Positions 54,587-63,787 of a stretch of 64,000 nt of DNA are shown piece after piece. The position numbers and the translations under genes were made by a program. Source of the stretch: Janibacter terrae NBRC 107853 (GTDB lineage: Bacteria; Actinomycetota; Actinomycetes; Actinomycetales; Dermatophilaceae); NCBI RefSeq assembly GCF_001591405.1, contig NZ_BCUV01000007.1, positions 1,116,001 to 1,180,000 of the forward strand. The letters are read 5' to 3'. Position 1 is the stretch's first letter, and each line of letters begins with the position of its first letter. Under the pieces are notes generated by a model that was not told where the DNA came from, made no database searches, and saw only the letters and a list, made by a program, of their open reading frames with translations.

Positions 54587-55564
54587 TCAGGCGGTGAGCA
54601 GGATCTTGCCGATGTGGCCGCTCGCCTCGAGCTCGCGGTGGGCGTCGGCCGCCCGGTCGAGCGGGTGCGTGCCCTGGACGATCGGGCGGACCGCGCCGTC
54701 CTCGATGAGCGGCCAGACGTGCTCGCGGACCGCGGCGACGATCGCCGCCTTCTCCTCAGCGGGTCGGGCGCGCAAGGAGGTCGCGATGACCGCGGCCCGC
54801 TTGCTGAGGAGCTTGCCGAGGTCGAGCTCGCCCTTGCGGCCACCCATGAGGCCGATGACGACCAGACGCCCCGACGTGGCCAGGACGTCGACGTTGCGGG
54901 GCAGGTACTTCGCCCCCATGAGGTCGAGGACCACGTCGGCGCCGTGGCCGTCGGTCGCGGCCCGGACCTCCTCGACGAAGTCCTGCTCCTTGTAGTCGAC
55001 GAGGATCTCGGCGCCCAGGTCGCGGCAGACGTCGAGCTTGTCCTGCGAGCCGGCCGTCACCGCCACGCGCGCCCCGGCCGCCGTGGCGAGCTGGATGGCC
55101 ATCGTGCCGATGCCGGAGGACCCACCGTGCACGAGGAAGACCTCACCGGGCTGCAGGTTGGCCGTCATGAAGACGTTGGACCAGACCGTGCACGCCACCT
55201 CGGGCAACCCCGCGGCGTCGGTGAGGGAGACCCCCTTCGGCACGGGGAGGAGCTGTGCCGCGGGGACCTTGACCTGCTCCGCGTAACCGCCGCCGTCGAC
55301 GAGGGCGCAGACCTCGTCGCCGACGGACCAGCCCTCGACCTGCGGGCCGACCTCCCGGACCGTGCCCGAGACCTCGAGGCCCGGCAGGAGGGAGGCGCCC
55401 TTCGGCGGCGGGTAGTGCCCGAGGCGCTGCATGACGTCCGCGCGGTTGACCCCCGCGGCGACCATGTCGACGACGACCTCGCCGGGACCCGCCACGGGCG
55501 CGTCGACGTCGGTGACCTGCAGGACGTCGGCGTCACCGGGCTCGGTGATGGAGATGCCGCGCAT
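54587..55564 (-). CDS. NAD(P)H:quinone oxidoreductase (zinc-independent MDR family)
   Basis: A 325-residue medium-chain reductase with the quinone oxidoreductase start MRGISITEPGDADVLQ, GVNRADVMQRLGHYPPP, the cofactor loop VHGGSSGIGTMAIQLA and no catalytic-zinc cysteines. It resembles human PIG3/TP53I3-like enzymes that reduce quinones with NADPH. Its ATG shares one base with the stop of the upstream DUF4235 gene. Confidence 0.92.
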   Translation of the reverse strand: MRGISITEPGDADVLQVTDVDAPVAGPGEVVVDMVAAGVNRADVMQRLGHYPPPKGASLLPGLEVSGTVREVGPQVEGWSVGDEVCALVDGGGYAEQVKVPAAQLLPVPKGVSLTDAAGLPEVACTVWSNVFMTANLQPGEVFLVHGGSSGIGTMAIQLATAAGARVAVTAGSQDKLDVCRDLGAEILVDYKEQDFVEEVRAATDGHGADVVLDLMGAKYLPRNVDVLATSGRLVVIGLMGGRKGELDLGKLLSKRAAVIATSLRARPAEEKAAIVAAVREHVWPLIEDGAVRPIVQGTHPLDRAADAHRELEASGHIGKILLTA

Positions 55565-55860
55565 CAGGAGACCTTGTCGAGCTCGCCCTCGAGGTTGCGC
55601 ATCGCGTCGGGCAGGTGGCCCGCCGACTTCTTGTAGAAGTGGGCCGCCTGGCGCGTGGCCATCGTGCGCGCCAGACCCATCGCGAGGCCCGCGAGCGCGG
55701 CGAAGGCGATCGCCTCACCGATCGGGTTCTCCGGGTTGTTGGGGTCGATCGACTCGTCCCTGCCGGCGCGAGACCAGATGACCTGCACGATCTTGTTCGC
55801 GACCATGCCGGCCAGGATCGCCGAGCCCGTGCCGAGGATCTTCCAGACCATGTTGCCCAC
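55564..55860 (-). CDS. DUF4235 membrane protein
   Basis: A 98-residue DUF4235 protein with helix 1 KILGTGSAILAGMVANKIV, a short NPENPIGEAI loop and helix 2 AIAFAALAGLAMGLARTMA. GTG 55860 is chosen because GAAGGG lies nine bases upstream; ATG 55851 is the alternative. Function unknown; common in actinobacteria. It is coupled to the quinone reductase. Confidence 0.88.
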   Translation of the reverse strand: MGNMVWKILGTGSAILAGMVANKIVQVIWSRAGRDESIDPNNPENPIGEAIAFAALAGLAMGLARTMATRQAAHFYKKSAGHLPDAMRNLEGELDKVS

Positions 55861-55981
55861 GTCGGTGTTCCCTTCAACGTCGATCGGTGGCCGACGGACT
55901 CGCCCACCCGGTACGGGTCCCACACTGCCACAGGACGCCCTCCCTGGTCCGCCGGGCCACCGGCCTCGGTATGCTGGTCGG

Positions 55982-56075
55982 GCACGACAGGGGAGCGCAG
56001 CAGCGCTGAGAGTGCGGGCAACCGCAGACCCTCGTACCTGATCCGGCTAGCACCGGCGTAGGGAGTCGAGTCTCA
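55982..56075 (+). promoter_or_regulatory. TPP riboswitch (THI element)
   Basis: All conserved parts of the thiamine pyrophosphate aptamer are present in order: ACAGGGGAGC, GCTGAGAGTGC, GACCCTC, ACCTGATCCGG and the closing ACCGGCGTAGGGAG. TATGCT at 55970-55975 is a plausible -10. It controls the ykoE-ykoDC thiamine/HMP transporter, repressing it when TPP is high. Confidence 0.95.
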
Positions 56076-56125
56076 AGGGACGTCGTCGCCGGCACGACCC
56101 TGCGGTCGCGTCGACGACCATGGCC

Positions 56126-56150
56126 CTCCCTGTGGGTTACGACACAGGAG
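56126..56150 (+). promoter_or_regulatory. Shine-Dalgarno-sequestering hairpin of the TPP riboswitch
   Basis: CTCCCTGTG (56126-56134) can pair with CACAGGAG (56143-56150), masking the AGGAG that serves ATG 56161. This suggests translational rather than transcriptional control by the riboswitch. The antiterminator partner was not resolved by eye. Confidence 0.6.
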
Positions 56151-56160
56151 ATGCACCATC

Positions 56161-56805
56161 ATGACCACCACCACGTCCTTGACGGAGCGCGCCGCCGCGA
56201 CCGTCCTCGCCACCCGCCCGCTCATGCGGTGGCGCACCGTCGACCTGCTGACCATCGCCTTCCTCGGCGTGGCCTTCGGCGTCGCCTACTGGGGCTACGG
56301 CCTGCTCTACAACGGCCCGATCTCCGCGCTCGGGCTCGCCTTCCAGCCCCTCTTCGGGCTCTTCGTCGGCTTCTGGTTCATCGCCGGGATCGTCGGTGGC
56401 CTCGTTGTCCGCCGTCCTGGCGCCGCCCTGGCCTGCGAGCTCATCGCCGCGATCGTCTCGGCCCTCTTCGGCAACCAGTGGGGCGTGACGACCATCGTCT
56501 CCGGGCTCGCGCAGGGACTCGGGGCCGAGATCGCCTTCGCGATCTTCGCCTACAAGGCCTTCGGCCCCGCCGTCGCGGTCCTCGCCGGTGCGCTGTCAGC
56601 GCCCCTGGAGTGGGTCTACGAGATCGCGTACTACTTCACCGACTGGACCTGGACCTGGAAGCTCGCCTACCTCCCGCTCATGGTCGTCTCGGGTCTCGTC
56701 GTCGCCGGCATCGGCGGGTGGCTGCTCACCCGGGCGCTCGCGCGGGCCGGCGCGCTCAACCCCTTCCCGCCCGGGCAGGAGCTCCTCGAGCGGCGGGCCG
56801 TCTGA
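56161..56805 (+). CDS. ykoE: Thiamine/HMP ECF transporter substrate-binding subunit YkoE
   Basis: A 214-residue membrane protein with six hydrophobic segments (for example LTIAFLGVAFGVAYWGYGLL and PLFGLFVGFWFIAGIVGGLV, cited only by position ~40-100). The W-x-x-x-D-L-x-T-I-A start and the trailing LARAGALNPFPPGQE fit the YkoE S-component. It captures thiamine or hydroxymethylpyrimidine for the ECF module encoded next. The TPP riboswitch upstream confirms the pathway. Confidence 0.93.
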   Translation: MTTTTSLTERAAATVLATRPLMRWRTVDLLTIAFLGVAFGVAYWGYGLLYNGPISALGLAFQPLFGLFVGFWFIAGIVGGLVVRRPGAALACELIAAIVSALFGNQWGVTTIVSGLAQGLGAEIAFAIFAYKAFGPAVAVLAGALSAPLEWVYEIAYYFTDWTWTWKLAYLPLMVVSGLVVAGIGGWLLTRALARAGALNPFPPGQELLERRAV

Positions 56806-56808
56806 TCG

Positions 56809-59034
56809 GTGACCGCTGACCATGCGTCCGGCGGGGGGCGGGTCGAGGTCGAGGGCCTCACCTGGCGCCCCGTCGGACGAAGGGAGCCGGTCCTGCGGGA
56901 CCTGCACCTCACCCTCGACCCGGGCGAGCGCGTCCTGCTCGTCGGGCCGAGCGGGTCGGGCAAGTCCACGCTGCTGCGTGCCCTCGCCGGTCTGCTGCTC
57001 ACCGTCGACTCCGGTGACCTCACGGGGTCCGTCCAGGTCGACGGCCGGGCCCCCGGGGAGCGGCCCGGCACCGTCGGGCTCGTCCTGCAGGAGCCGGGCT
57101 CGGGCACCGTGGCCGCGACCGTCGAGCGCGACGTGGCCTTCGGCCTGGAGAACGTCGCGGTCGACCCGAGCGACATGCCCGCCCGCGTGGCGGCCGCGCT
57201 CGCCGCGGTCGGCCTCGACCACCTCGACCCCGGCACCCCGACCGGCGCGCTCTCGGGCGGGCAGACGCAGCGACTCGCGCTGGCCGGCGCCCTCGCCCTG
57301 CACCCCGCGCTGCTGCTCCTCGACGAGCCCACCGCCATGCTCGACGACGCGAGTGCCGCCCGGGTGCGCGAGGCCGTGGTCCGCGGCGCCGCCGGTGTCA
57401 CGACCGTCGTCGTCGAGCACCGGCTGGGACCGTGGCTGCCGCACGTCGACCGCCTGCTCGTCCTCGGCCGCGACGGCCGGGTGCACCACGACGGACCACC
57501 ACGGACCGTCCTGGCCGACCACGGGGAGGCACTCGCCGCAGACGGCATCTGGGTGCCCGGCGTGCCCGCGCCCGAGCCGCTCGCCGTCGACCTCGGTCCG
57601 CTCGCCGTCCCGGCCACCGACCCGGTCATCACGGTCGACCCCCTCGTCGTCGAGCGTCGGCGCAACCGCCTCGACGGCAGCAGCGAGGTGAGCACCGCCC
57701 TCGTCACGCACGCCCCGCTCGACCTGCGGGCCCACCGGGCCGCGGCGCTCACCGGGCCGAGCGGTGGGGGCAAGAGCACGTGGCTGGCGGTGATCGCGGG
57801 GCTCCTGCCCCCTTCGTCCGGGGGTGTGACGACGGGCGACGGCCGGGACGTGGCCGGGTTGCCGGCGACGGAGGTCGCGCCGCTCATTGGATGGGTGCCG
57901 CAGTGGAGCTCGAGCGCGCTCCTCGCGCGGACGGTCCTGGACGAGGTGACCCTGACCGGCGCCACCCTCGGCGCCCCGGACGAAGGGGGCGCCCGTCACC
58001 TGCTCGAGGTGCTCGGCCTCGCCCACCTCGAGTCCGCCGACCCGCAGACCCTCTCCGGCGGCGAGCAGCGCCGCCTGGCCGTCGCCGCCGCCCTCGCCCA
58101 CGGCCCGGCCGCCGTGCTCGCCGACGAGCCGACGGTCGGCCAGGACCGGGGCACCTGGTCGGCCGTGACCGGGCTCCTCCTCGCGCACCGCGCCCGCGGC
58201 GGCGCGGTCGTCGCCGCCACGCACGACGCCGACCTCGTCGCGCTCGTCGACGAGACCAGGCCCGTCGTGCCACCGCCCGCGGCGCCGCCCCGGACCACCC
58301 CGCGTGCGGTCCTGTCGCGCTGCGGTCCGCTCTCCCTCTTCGCCGCCGCGGCCCTGCCGATGGTCGCGGCGGTCCTCTCGCCGGGCTGGCAGGTCTCGCT
58401 CGCGATCCTCGGGCTGCTCGCTCTCGGTGCACTCGTCGGTCTGGCCAACCGGCGCGGGTCGGGCGGCGGGTGGACCGACGCCGCGCGGTGGCGCGCACTC
58501 GGTATCCGGCTCGTCCCGGCGCTCCTCGGTGCTCTCGGCGTCGGGTGGTCGACCTGGCTCCTCGGGGCGCGCGAGGTCGACACGGCGCTGTCCGCGGCGA
58601 CTCGGTTGCTCGTCATCGTCGTCCCCTCGGCGATCACCCTCGCCTTCGTCGACCCCGACGACCTCGCCGACCACCTCGCCCAGCGGCTGCGGCTGCCGCC
58701 ACGGCCGGTCGTCGCCCTCGGCGCGGCGCTCCAGCGCGTGCAGTCCTTCGGCGAGGTGTGGGCCGAGATCGGGTGGGCGCGCCGGCTGCGCGGCCAGGGC
58801 ATCACGTGGCGACGGCCGGGGTCGGTGCTCGCGCACCTGTGGGCCTCGACCTTCGGCATGCTGCTGCGCTCGCTCGGGTCGGCCGCGACCCTCGCAGTGG
58901 CGATGGACGCCCGGGGCTTCGCGACGGCGGGCCGGCGCACCTGGGTCTCACGGGCGCCGTGGACCCGGGCCGACACCCTCGTCGTCGTGGCCGCGCTCGT
59001 CCCGGTCGTGGTCGCGCTCGCCGCGCGGGCCTGA
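56809..59034 (+). CDS. ykoD: Fused ECF energy-coupling ATPase-permease (YkoD-YkoC)
   Basis: A 741-residue fusion: ATPase 1 (Walker A GPSGSGKST, signature LSGGQTQRLALAGAL, Walker B LLLLDEPTA), ATPase 2 (GPSGGGKST, LSGGEQRRLAVAAAL, AVLADEPTV), then a C-terminal EcfT-like transmembrane domain (~residues 500-741) with the coupling-helix region WAEIGWARRLRGQGI. In Bacillus YkoD and YkoC are separate. It powers YkoE-mediated uptake of thiamine or its pyrimidine. GTG 56809 follows the ykoE stop by 3 bp. Confidence 0.92.
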   Translation: MTADHASGGGRVEVEGLTWRPVGRREPVLRDLHLTLDPGERVLLVGPSGSGKSTLLRALAGLLLTVDSGDLTGSVQVDGRAPGERPGTVGLVLQEPGSGTVAATVERDVAFGLENVAVDPSDMPARVAAALAAVGLDHLDPGTPTGALSGGQTQRLALAGALALHPALLLLDEPTAMLDDASAARVREAVVRGAAGVTTVVVEHRLGPWLPHVDRLLVLGRDGRVHHDGPPRTVLADHGEALAADGIWVPGVPAPEPLAVDLGPLAVPATDPVITVDPLVVERRRNRLDGSSEVSTALVTHAPLDLRAHRAAALTGPSGGGKSTWLAVIAGLLPPSSGGVTTGDGRDVAGLPATEVAPLIGWVPQWSSSALLARTVLDEVTLTGATLGAPDEGGARHLLEVLGLAHLESADPQTLSGGEQRRLAVAAALAHGPAAVLADEPTVGQDRGTWSAVTGLLLAHRARGGAVVAATHDADLVALVDETRPVVPPPAAPPRTTPRAVLSRCGPLSLFAAAALPMVAAVLSPGWQVSLAILGLLALGALVGLANRRGSGGGWTDAARWRALGIRLVPALLGALGVGWSTWLLGAREVDTALSAATRLLVIVVPSAITLAFVDPDDLADHLAQRLRLPPRPVVALGAALQRVQSFGEVWAEIGWARRLRGQGITWRRPGSVLAHLWASTFGMLLRSLGSAATLAVAMDARGFATAGRRTWVSRAPWTRADTLVVVAALVPVVVALAARA

Positions 59035-59035
59035 C

Positions 59036-59632
59036 TCAGCAGGAGCCCTTGAGCTCCTCGAACCAGGCGATCTGCCACCCCGACGGGCTGGGCCACTGCC
59101 GGTTGATGACGTGGAAGCGCACCGGGTGCGGGCCCGGCCCCTGCGAACCCTCGACCTTGGCGCCGCTCGCGTCGACCGCGTACGTCGCGCTCTCGTCGAT
59201 GCACCCGCGCACCTCGACGAAGGGGGCGACCGCAACCCCGCCCTTCGCGGGAGGGTCCAGGTCGATGTCGGTCGCCTCGGGGTCGGCGGTGAGCTTCGCC
59301 TGGCCGGACATCCGGTGGTGCTCGACGTCGAGCTCGCCGGCCTCGGCGACGACCGAGGTGGCCGCGCGCCCCTCGGCGAAGCCGATCGAAGAGGTGTCGC
59401 GGTAGCTCCCTGGGTCGCTGAGCACCGTGTTGCGGCCGCTCACGTACTGGTACACGGCCCCGCGGGCGCGCTCCTTCGCCACCTCCTCACCGGTCGGCGG
59501 CGTCGTCGTGCTCGAGCTCACGAGCTGTCGATCGATGGTCTCGTCCGGGTACTCCTCGCCGCACCCGGAGAGCAGGAGCCCGGCGACCGCGACGAGGACG
59601 AAGGGGGTGGCGCCCGCGTGGCGTCGGGTCAC
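59036..59632 (-). CDS. Secreted lipoprotein
   Basis: A 198-residue lipoprotein: GTG 59632 overlaps the upstream stop (GTGA). The signal VAVAGLLLSGC has a lipobox LLSGC with Cys near residue 22. A Thr/Ser-rich linker and an unknown beta-rich domain follow (DVEHHRMSGQAKLTADPEA, RFHVINRQWPSPSGWQIAWFEEL). It belongs to the Tad-pilus-like gene block by position. Function unknown. Confidence 0.85.
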   Translation of the reverse strand: MTRRHAGATPFVLVAVAGLLLSGCGEEYPDETIDRQLVSSSTTTPPTGEEVAKERARGAVYQYVSGRNTVLSDPGSYRDTSSIGFAEGRAATSVVAEAGELDVEHHRMSGQAKLTADPEATDIDLDPPAKGGVAVAPFVEVRGCIDESATYAVDASGAKVEGSQGPGPHPVRFHVINRQWPSPSGWQIAWFEELKGSC

Positions 59633-60552
59633 TTGGTGACCACCTGGTTCTCGCCGATGCGGACCCAGAGGGACTGCGGGAAGGAGAGCGTCGTGCTGTC
59701 GGGACCGGCCGCGTCGCGGAAGTCGATCTTCCAGTGCGTCGTGACCCGCACGAGGTAGTTGCCGGGCTTCTTGTACTTGTGCCCGCAGGTCGGCGTGCGG
59801 TCGCGCATGTACGGCATGAAGGCCGGGCTCTTCCCGCAGGACTTCGTCGTGCCGTCCCCCATCTCCCACACGACGTGGGTCACGCGTGCGTTGATGTAGT
59901 AGCCCGTCGACTCATCGGTCGCCTCGATCGGGCCCCACTGGGAGTCGAAGGGGGCGCGGGGCCACATCCACACCCACAGGCCGACGGGAGCCATGCGCCA
60001 GCCGTCGAAGCGGGAGTGCATCGGCACGGGGTTGGGGGCCAGACCGGGGTACATCGCGCGGAACTTGGTCCGCACGCCCCGCTCGAGATCCTCCTGCAGG
60101 TTGCCCGGGCTGTCGGTGCGCGGCTCGCGCACGGACCAGAAGGAGTCCTTGGGGACGACCTGGCCCTCGTCGTCCAGGCCGAAGCAGGTGTAGAGCTTGC
60201 CCCTGCGCTGCCACAGGGGGTCCGACGGGTCGGGCTGGGGGTCTGCGGCGAGGACGTAGCACTGCCGCTCGTTGCTCCAGGAGCCACCGACGGCGTTCTC
60301 GCAGGGGACGGCCTCGTGCTCCGGCGCTCCGCGGTTGCACGGCGGGATGACCTTGCCGCCGCCGCCCTTGCCCCCGTCGCCGTTGCTCTTCTCACCGCCG
60401 AAGATGATCCGGCAGCTGGCGTTGAGCCCGAAGTTCTGGCAGATGCCCGCGTCGCTCGGGGGCGCGGTGGCCAGCGAGGTGACGAGCAGCAGGAGGGTGA
60501 CGCCGAGGACGCCGAGGAGCCGCTCGCGGCGCAAGAGGGTCGGGGCGGACAT
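59629..60552 (-). CDS. Secreted protein with PKD-like C-terminal domain
   Basis: A 307-residue exported protein; ATG 60552 has GAGGAGG at good spacing. The signal peptide VLGVTLLLLVTSLATAPPSDA leads to a Gly/Lys linker (GDGGKGGGGK), a Cys-containing middle, and a C-terminal PKD-type fold with VVWEMGDGTTKSC, PTCGHKYKKPG and NYLVRVTTHW. Such proteins are encoded in actinobacterial Tad loci, and a role on the cell surface with the pilus is inferred. It is coupled to the lipoprotein gene. Confidence 0.85.
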   Translation of the reverse strand: MSAPTLLRRERLLGVLGVTLLLLVTSLATAPPSDAGICQNFGLNASCRIIFGGEKSNGDGGKGGGGKVIPPCNRGAPEHEAVPCENAVGGSWSNERQCYVLAADPQPDPSDPLWQRRGKLYTCFGLDDEGQVVPKDSFWSVREPRTDSPGNLQEDLERGVRTKFRAMYPGLAPNPVPMHSRFDGWRMAPVGLWVWMWPRAPFDSQWGPIEATDESTGYYINARVTHVVWEMGDGTTKSCGKSPAFMPYMRDRTPTCGHKYKKPGNYLVRVTTHWKIDFRDAAGPDSTTLSFPQSLWVRIGENQVVTK

Positions 60553-60562
60553 GTGGGCCTCC

Positions 60563-63500
60563 TCAGACCGCGTGGTGGGTGGTCGTCCGCGTCTGCGCCG
60601 CGGTGAGCTCGGGCAGGGTGGCGAGCAGCTGGAGCGAGGCCGCCTCGAGCTCGCGGTCGGCGAGGCGCGCGCAGTCGGCGAGGCCGACCGCCGCGGCCTC
60701 CACGGCGGGCAGGTCCCCGAGCTCGTGTGCGGCGAGCAGCTGCATCCGCCACAGGGCCTCGACCCCGGGCTCGACCGTGAGGCCGACGACGGTCGCGTCG
60801 AGGGCGGTCGCCCAGCGGCCCTCCATGAGGAGCCGTCGGGCGAGCTCGGTGGCCGTGGTCGTGATGGCGAAGACCATCTGGGCCCGCAGCGCCTCGGCCC
60901 ACACGTAGTGGCGCGGGTGCACCCCGGCGAAGGGGCGGCCACGCACCAGGCCGAGCGCCTGCTCGAGGTGGTCGGTCCCGGCGACGGAGGGGTCGCCGGG
61001 GACGAGCCCGCGGAAGAGTCCCCAGTCGCTCACGAGACCCTCGGCGGCCGTGCGGCCGGCGTCGGGCAGAGGGGTCTGCACGAGCCACTCGCCGAGGCCG
61101 GTGAGCGCGCGGTTGCGCACGAGCACGTGGTCGTGCTGGGCCCGGTTGGGCCACAGGGCGTCGTCGACCTCGCTGCCGCTCGCGCACGGGTGGAGGTTGA
61201 CGAAGGCGGCGAGCTCGGTGAGCCGCATGCGGTGGGCGGCGGCCACCTCACCGACGTTGTCGATGTCGACCGGCCCGAGCACGCGCAGGACCGGCGCGTG
61301 CGTCGGGGCGGCGAGCTCGCGGACCCGCTCCGGGAAGGCGATGACCGGCGGCAACGGCGTACCCGGGGTCGGGGTGATCTGGTTGGACAACCAGTGGGGC
61401 GCGCTCGCCAGGGCGGTGAGGTCCAGGCCCCCGGTGCGGCGCACCGTCGGGACGTCGTCGCCCGGCGTCGACGAGCTCTGCGCCACCGGGGTGTGGACCG
61501 GCGTGTTCCAGCGGACCGGCGTCCCGTGGGCGACCCGGTCGTGCGACTGCGAGCGGCGCACCGTGGGGGCGTCGTCGACGGGCAGGTCGGCGGAGGGGTT
61601 GACGATGATGCCGGGCGCGCCCATGGCGGCCGCGGCCTCGCCGATGCTCGCCAGGGTCGGCTCGCCGTCGGGGGGCGCCCAGCGGTCGGTCGACGGGGCG
61701 ACGAGGGCGAAGAGGTCGGCGAGCCGGGCGGCGTCGTGCTCGCTGAGGCGCTGCGGGTGCAGCTGCAGGTATGCCGGGGAGAGGACCGCGGTGCTCGGGT
61801 CGTCGGCGATGGTCAGCGCGTCCGCACCGTCGGGGGCGCTCGTCGCCGCGTGTGCGAGCGCGACGCGGGGGGAGGAGGCCACGGCCGTGTCGAGTCGGCG
61901 GCGGTCGCGGGCGTCGAGGTCGCCGCTGACGATGATGACCTCGCGGGCCGTCGGGCTGATCTGGACCTCCACCGAGAGGGTGTAGGTCGCCATGTCGGGC
62001 ACGAAGCGCACCCGGGGGGAAGCGATGACCTGCTCCAGGGACGCATCGCCCCCGATGACCGTGACGGTCGTCGCGTCGGACCACGGGGCGGTCGCCAGCG
62101 CCAGCGTCATCGCGGCCAGGGTCTCGCGGGTGTGCTCGCCGGCACCCACGACCGCGAAGGTGCGGGCCTGCGCGAGGTTGACGAGGACCTGGGCGCCCTC
62201 GTCGTCCTGGCCGACGACGACCAGGGACGGGAAGGGGGCAGCGACCTCGGCGAGTGCCTGCCGGTCGAGCGTCACGGCCCGGTCGACGGCGAGGGTCCAC
62301 AGCCGCGGGTCGGCGGTGGAGGTCCACGGCGCCGGCAGCCGCATGGGGTCGGCGAGCTGCACGTCGAGCTGCTCGCGGGTCATGCGGACCGAGTACAGCC
62401 CGGGCAGGGCGCGGCCGGCGTCTGCTGCGGATGCGGCGACGTGGCGCAGCGCGAGGTCGATGCTCTCGGCGGTGTGACGGTCGGCCGCGAGCCGCAGGTC
62501 CCGCTCGAGCCCGGTCGGGTCGGACCGGTCGGGCGTGCCCAGCCGCGCTGCGTGGCGGCGCCGCGCCAGGTCGACGAGCGCGACGAGGCCGGCGGCGGTG
62601 AGGCCCGACAGGCCGAGGACGGTGCTGCCCCACTCGTCCGCGGGGTCTCCGGCGAGCGTCGGGTCGAGCGCACCCCGGTCGGTGTCGTCGGCGTCGTCCG
62701 CGGTGGTGTCGGCAGCGGTGTCGCTGCCGAGGTTCGCGGCCGCGGTGTGGATGGTGGCGCCGGACCCGGCGCCGGCACCGGCCGCACCCGTCGTGGCGTC
62801 CTTCGCAGCGGGGTCGGCGGCGGAGTCGGCGGTGGTGTCGGCGGCGGGCGGCGTCGTGGTCGCCGAGGCGTCCCCGTCGCCGGGCAGCTGGAGGGTCCAG
62901 CCCGGCTTGATGAGGTCGGGGTCGGTCAGGCGGTCGCCGTCCGGCTGCTCGACCGAGCCGGTCGCATCGACGATCTCGGTGTAGCGGTCGCCCGACCCGA
63001 GCTCGTCCTCGGCGATGTCCCAGAGGGTGTCGCCCGCCTCGACGGTGCGGGTGTCCTCCGAGGGAGCGGTGTCGCTCGCTGCGTCAGCGGGCAGCTGCAG
63101 GGTCTGGCCGGGTGAGATCCAGTGAGAGGCCGGGATGGTGTCCCGGTTGAGGTCGACGATCTCGGTGTAGCGGGTGCCGTCACCGAGGCGCTGCTCGGCG
63201 ATCGACCACAGGCTCTCGCCCCGGGCGACCTCGTGGCTGACGCTCTCGCGGGTGTCGCTCGCCCGGTCCGCGGTGGGGGCATCGCTCGCGACCTGGTCCG
63301 CCACGGCGCCCGCAGCGGAGGTGGCCGCGAGACCACCTGCGAGGGCGGTCGAGGACGCTGTCGTGGACCCGACGTCGCCCGGCATGGGGGCGGCGCTGGC
63401 GGTCGCCCAGCTGCCGACCGCGGGGAGGCTGACGAAGAGCAGCGCCGCCGTGCCGACGACGTAGCGGGCGATGCCCTGCGGGAGCGAGAGGCCCGGCAGC

Positions 63501-63787
63501 TGGGGCACGTCGGTGCCGAGCAGCCGCGCCACGACCTCGAGGACGATCGAGAGGACGATGAAGAGCCATGCCAGCCACGCGGCGTAGCGGAAGATCGTGA
63601 TGAGCACGGCCCCGTCGTCCGGGGTCGTGACGGCGTCCCACATCTCGGCGGGGGAGACCCACCGATCGGGGACCGGGCCGGCGCCGATCTGGGACATCAG
63701 CCAGGGGAAACCGACGACCAGCAGGAGGATGCCGACCAGGGCCAGCAGGCCCTTGGCCCTAGCGGCAGGAGCCGTACGCTTGTTCAC
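60563..63787 (-). CDS. Membrane LysM-BTAD protein
   Basis: A 1074-residue protein from GTG 63787 (GAGGAG nine bases upstream). Three transmembrane helices in the first ~150 residues precede two LysM peptidoglycan-binding domains (HEVARGESLWSIAEQRLG, RTVEAGDTLWDIAEDELG), an Ala/Thr/Asp-rich linker, a further transmembrane helix (TVLGLSGLTAAGLVALVDLA), a nucleotide-binding-like region, and a C-terminal BTAD transcriptional activator domain (~850-1070, RVLGPVDIDNVGEV...). LysM plus BTAD on one chain implies a wall-to-cytoplasm sensor. It overlaps the upstream gene by 29 bp. Confidence 0.88.
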   Translation of the reverse strand: MNKRTAPAARAKGLLALVGILLLVVGFPWLMSQIGAGPVPDRWVSPAEMWDAVTTPDDGAVLITIFRYAAWLAWLFIVLSIVLEVVARLLGTDVPQLPGLSLPQGIARYVVGTAALLFVSLPAVGSWATASAAPMPGDVGSTTASSTALAGGLAATSAAGAVADQVASDAPTADRASDTRESVSHEVARGESLWSIAEQRLGDGTRYTEIVDLNRDTIPASHWISPGQTLQLPADAASDTAPSEDTRTVEAGDTLWDIAEDELGSGDRYTEIVDATGSVEQPDGDRLTDPDLIKPGWTLQLPGDGDASATTTPPAADTTADSAADPAAKDATTGAAGAGAGSGATIHTAAANLGSDTAADTTADDADDTDRGALDPTLAGDPADEWGSTVLGLSGLTAAGLVALVDLARRRHAARLGTPDRSDPTGLERDLRLAADRHTAESIDLALRHVAASAADAGRALPGLYSVRMTREQLDVQLADPMRLPAPWTSTADPRLWTLAVDRAVTLDRQALAEVAAPFPSLVVVGQDDEGAQVLVNLAQARTFAVVGAGEHTRETLAAMTLALATAPWSDATTVTVIGGDASLEQVIASPRVRFVPDMATYTLSVEVQISPTAREVIIVSGDLDARDRRRLDTAVASSPRVALAHAATSAPDGADALTIADDPSTAVLSPAYLQLHPQRLSEHDAARLADLFALVAPSTDRWAPPDGEPTLASIGEAAAAMGAPGIIVNPSADLPVDDAPTVRRSQSHDRVAHGTPVRWNTPVHTPVAQSSSTPGDDVPTVRRTGGLDLTALASAPHWLSNQITPTPGTPLPPVIAFPERVRELAAPTHAPVLRVLGPVDIDNVGEVAAAHRMRLTELAAFVNLHPCASGSEVDDALWPNRAQHDHVLVRNRALTGLGEWLVQTPLPDAGRTAAEGLVSDWGLFRGLVPGDPSVAGTDHLEQALGLVRGRPFAGVHPRHYVWAEALRAQMVFAITTTATELARRLLMEGRWATALDATVVGLTVEPGVEALWRMQLLAAHELGDLPAVEAAAVGLADCARLADRELEAASLQLLATLPELTAAQTRTTTHHAV

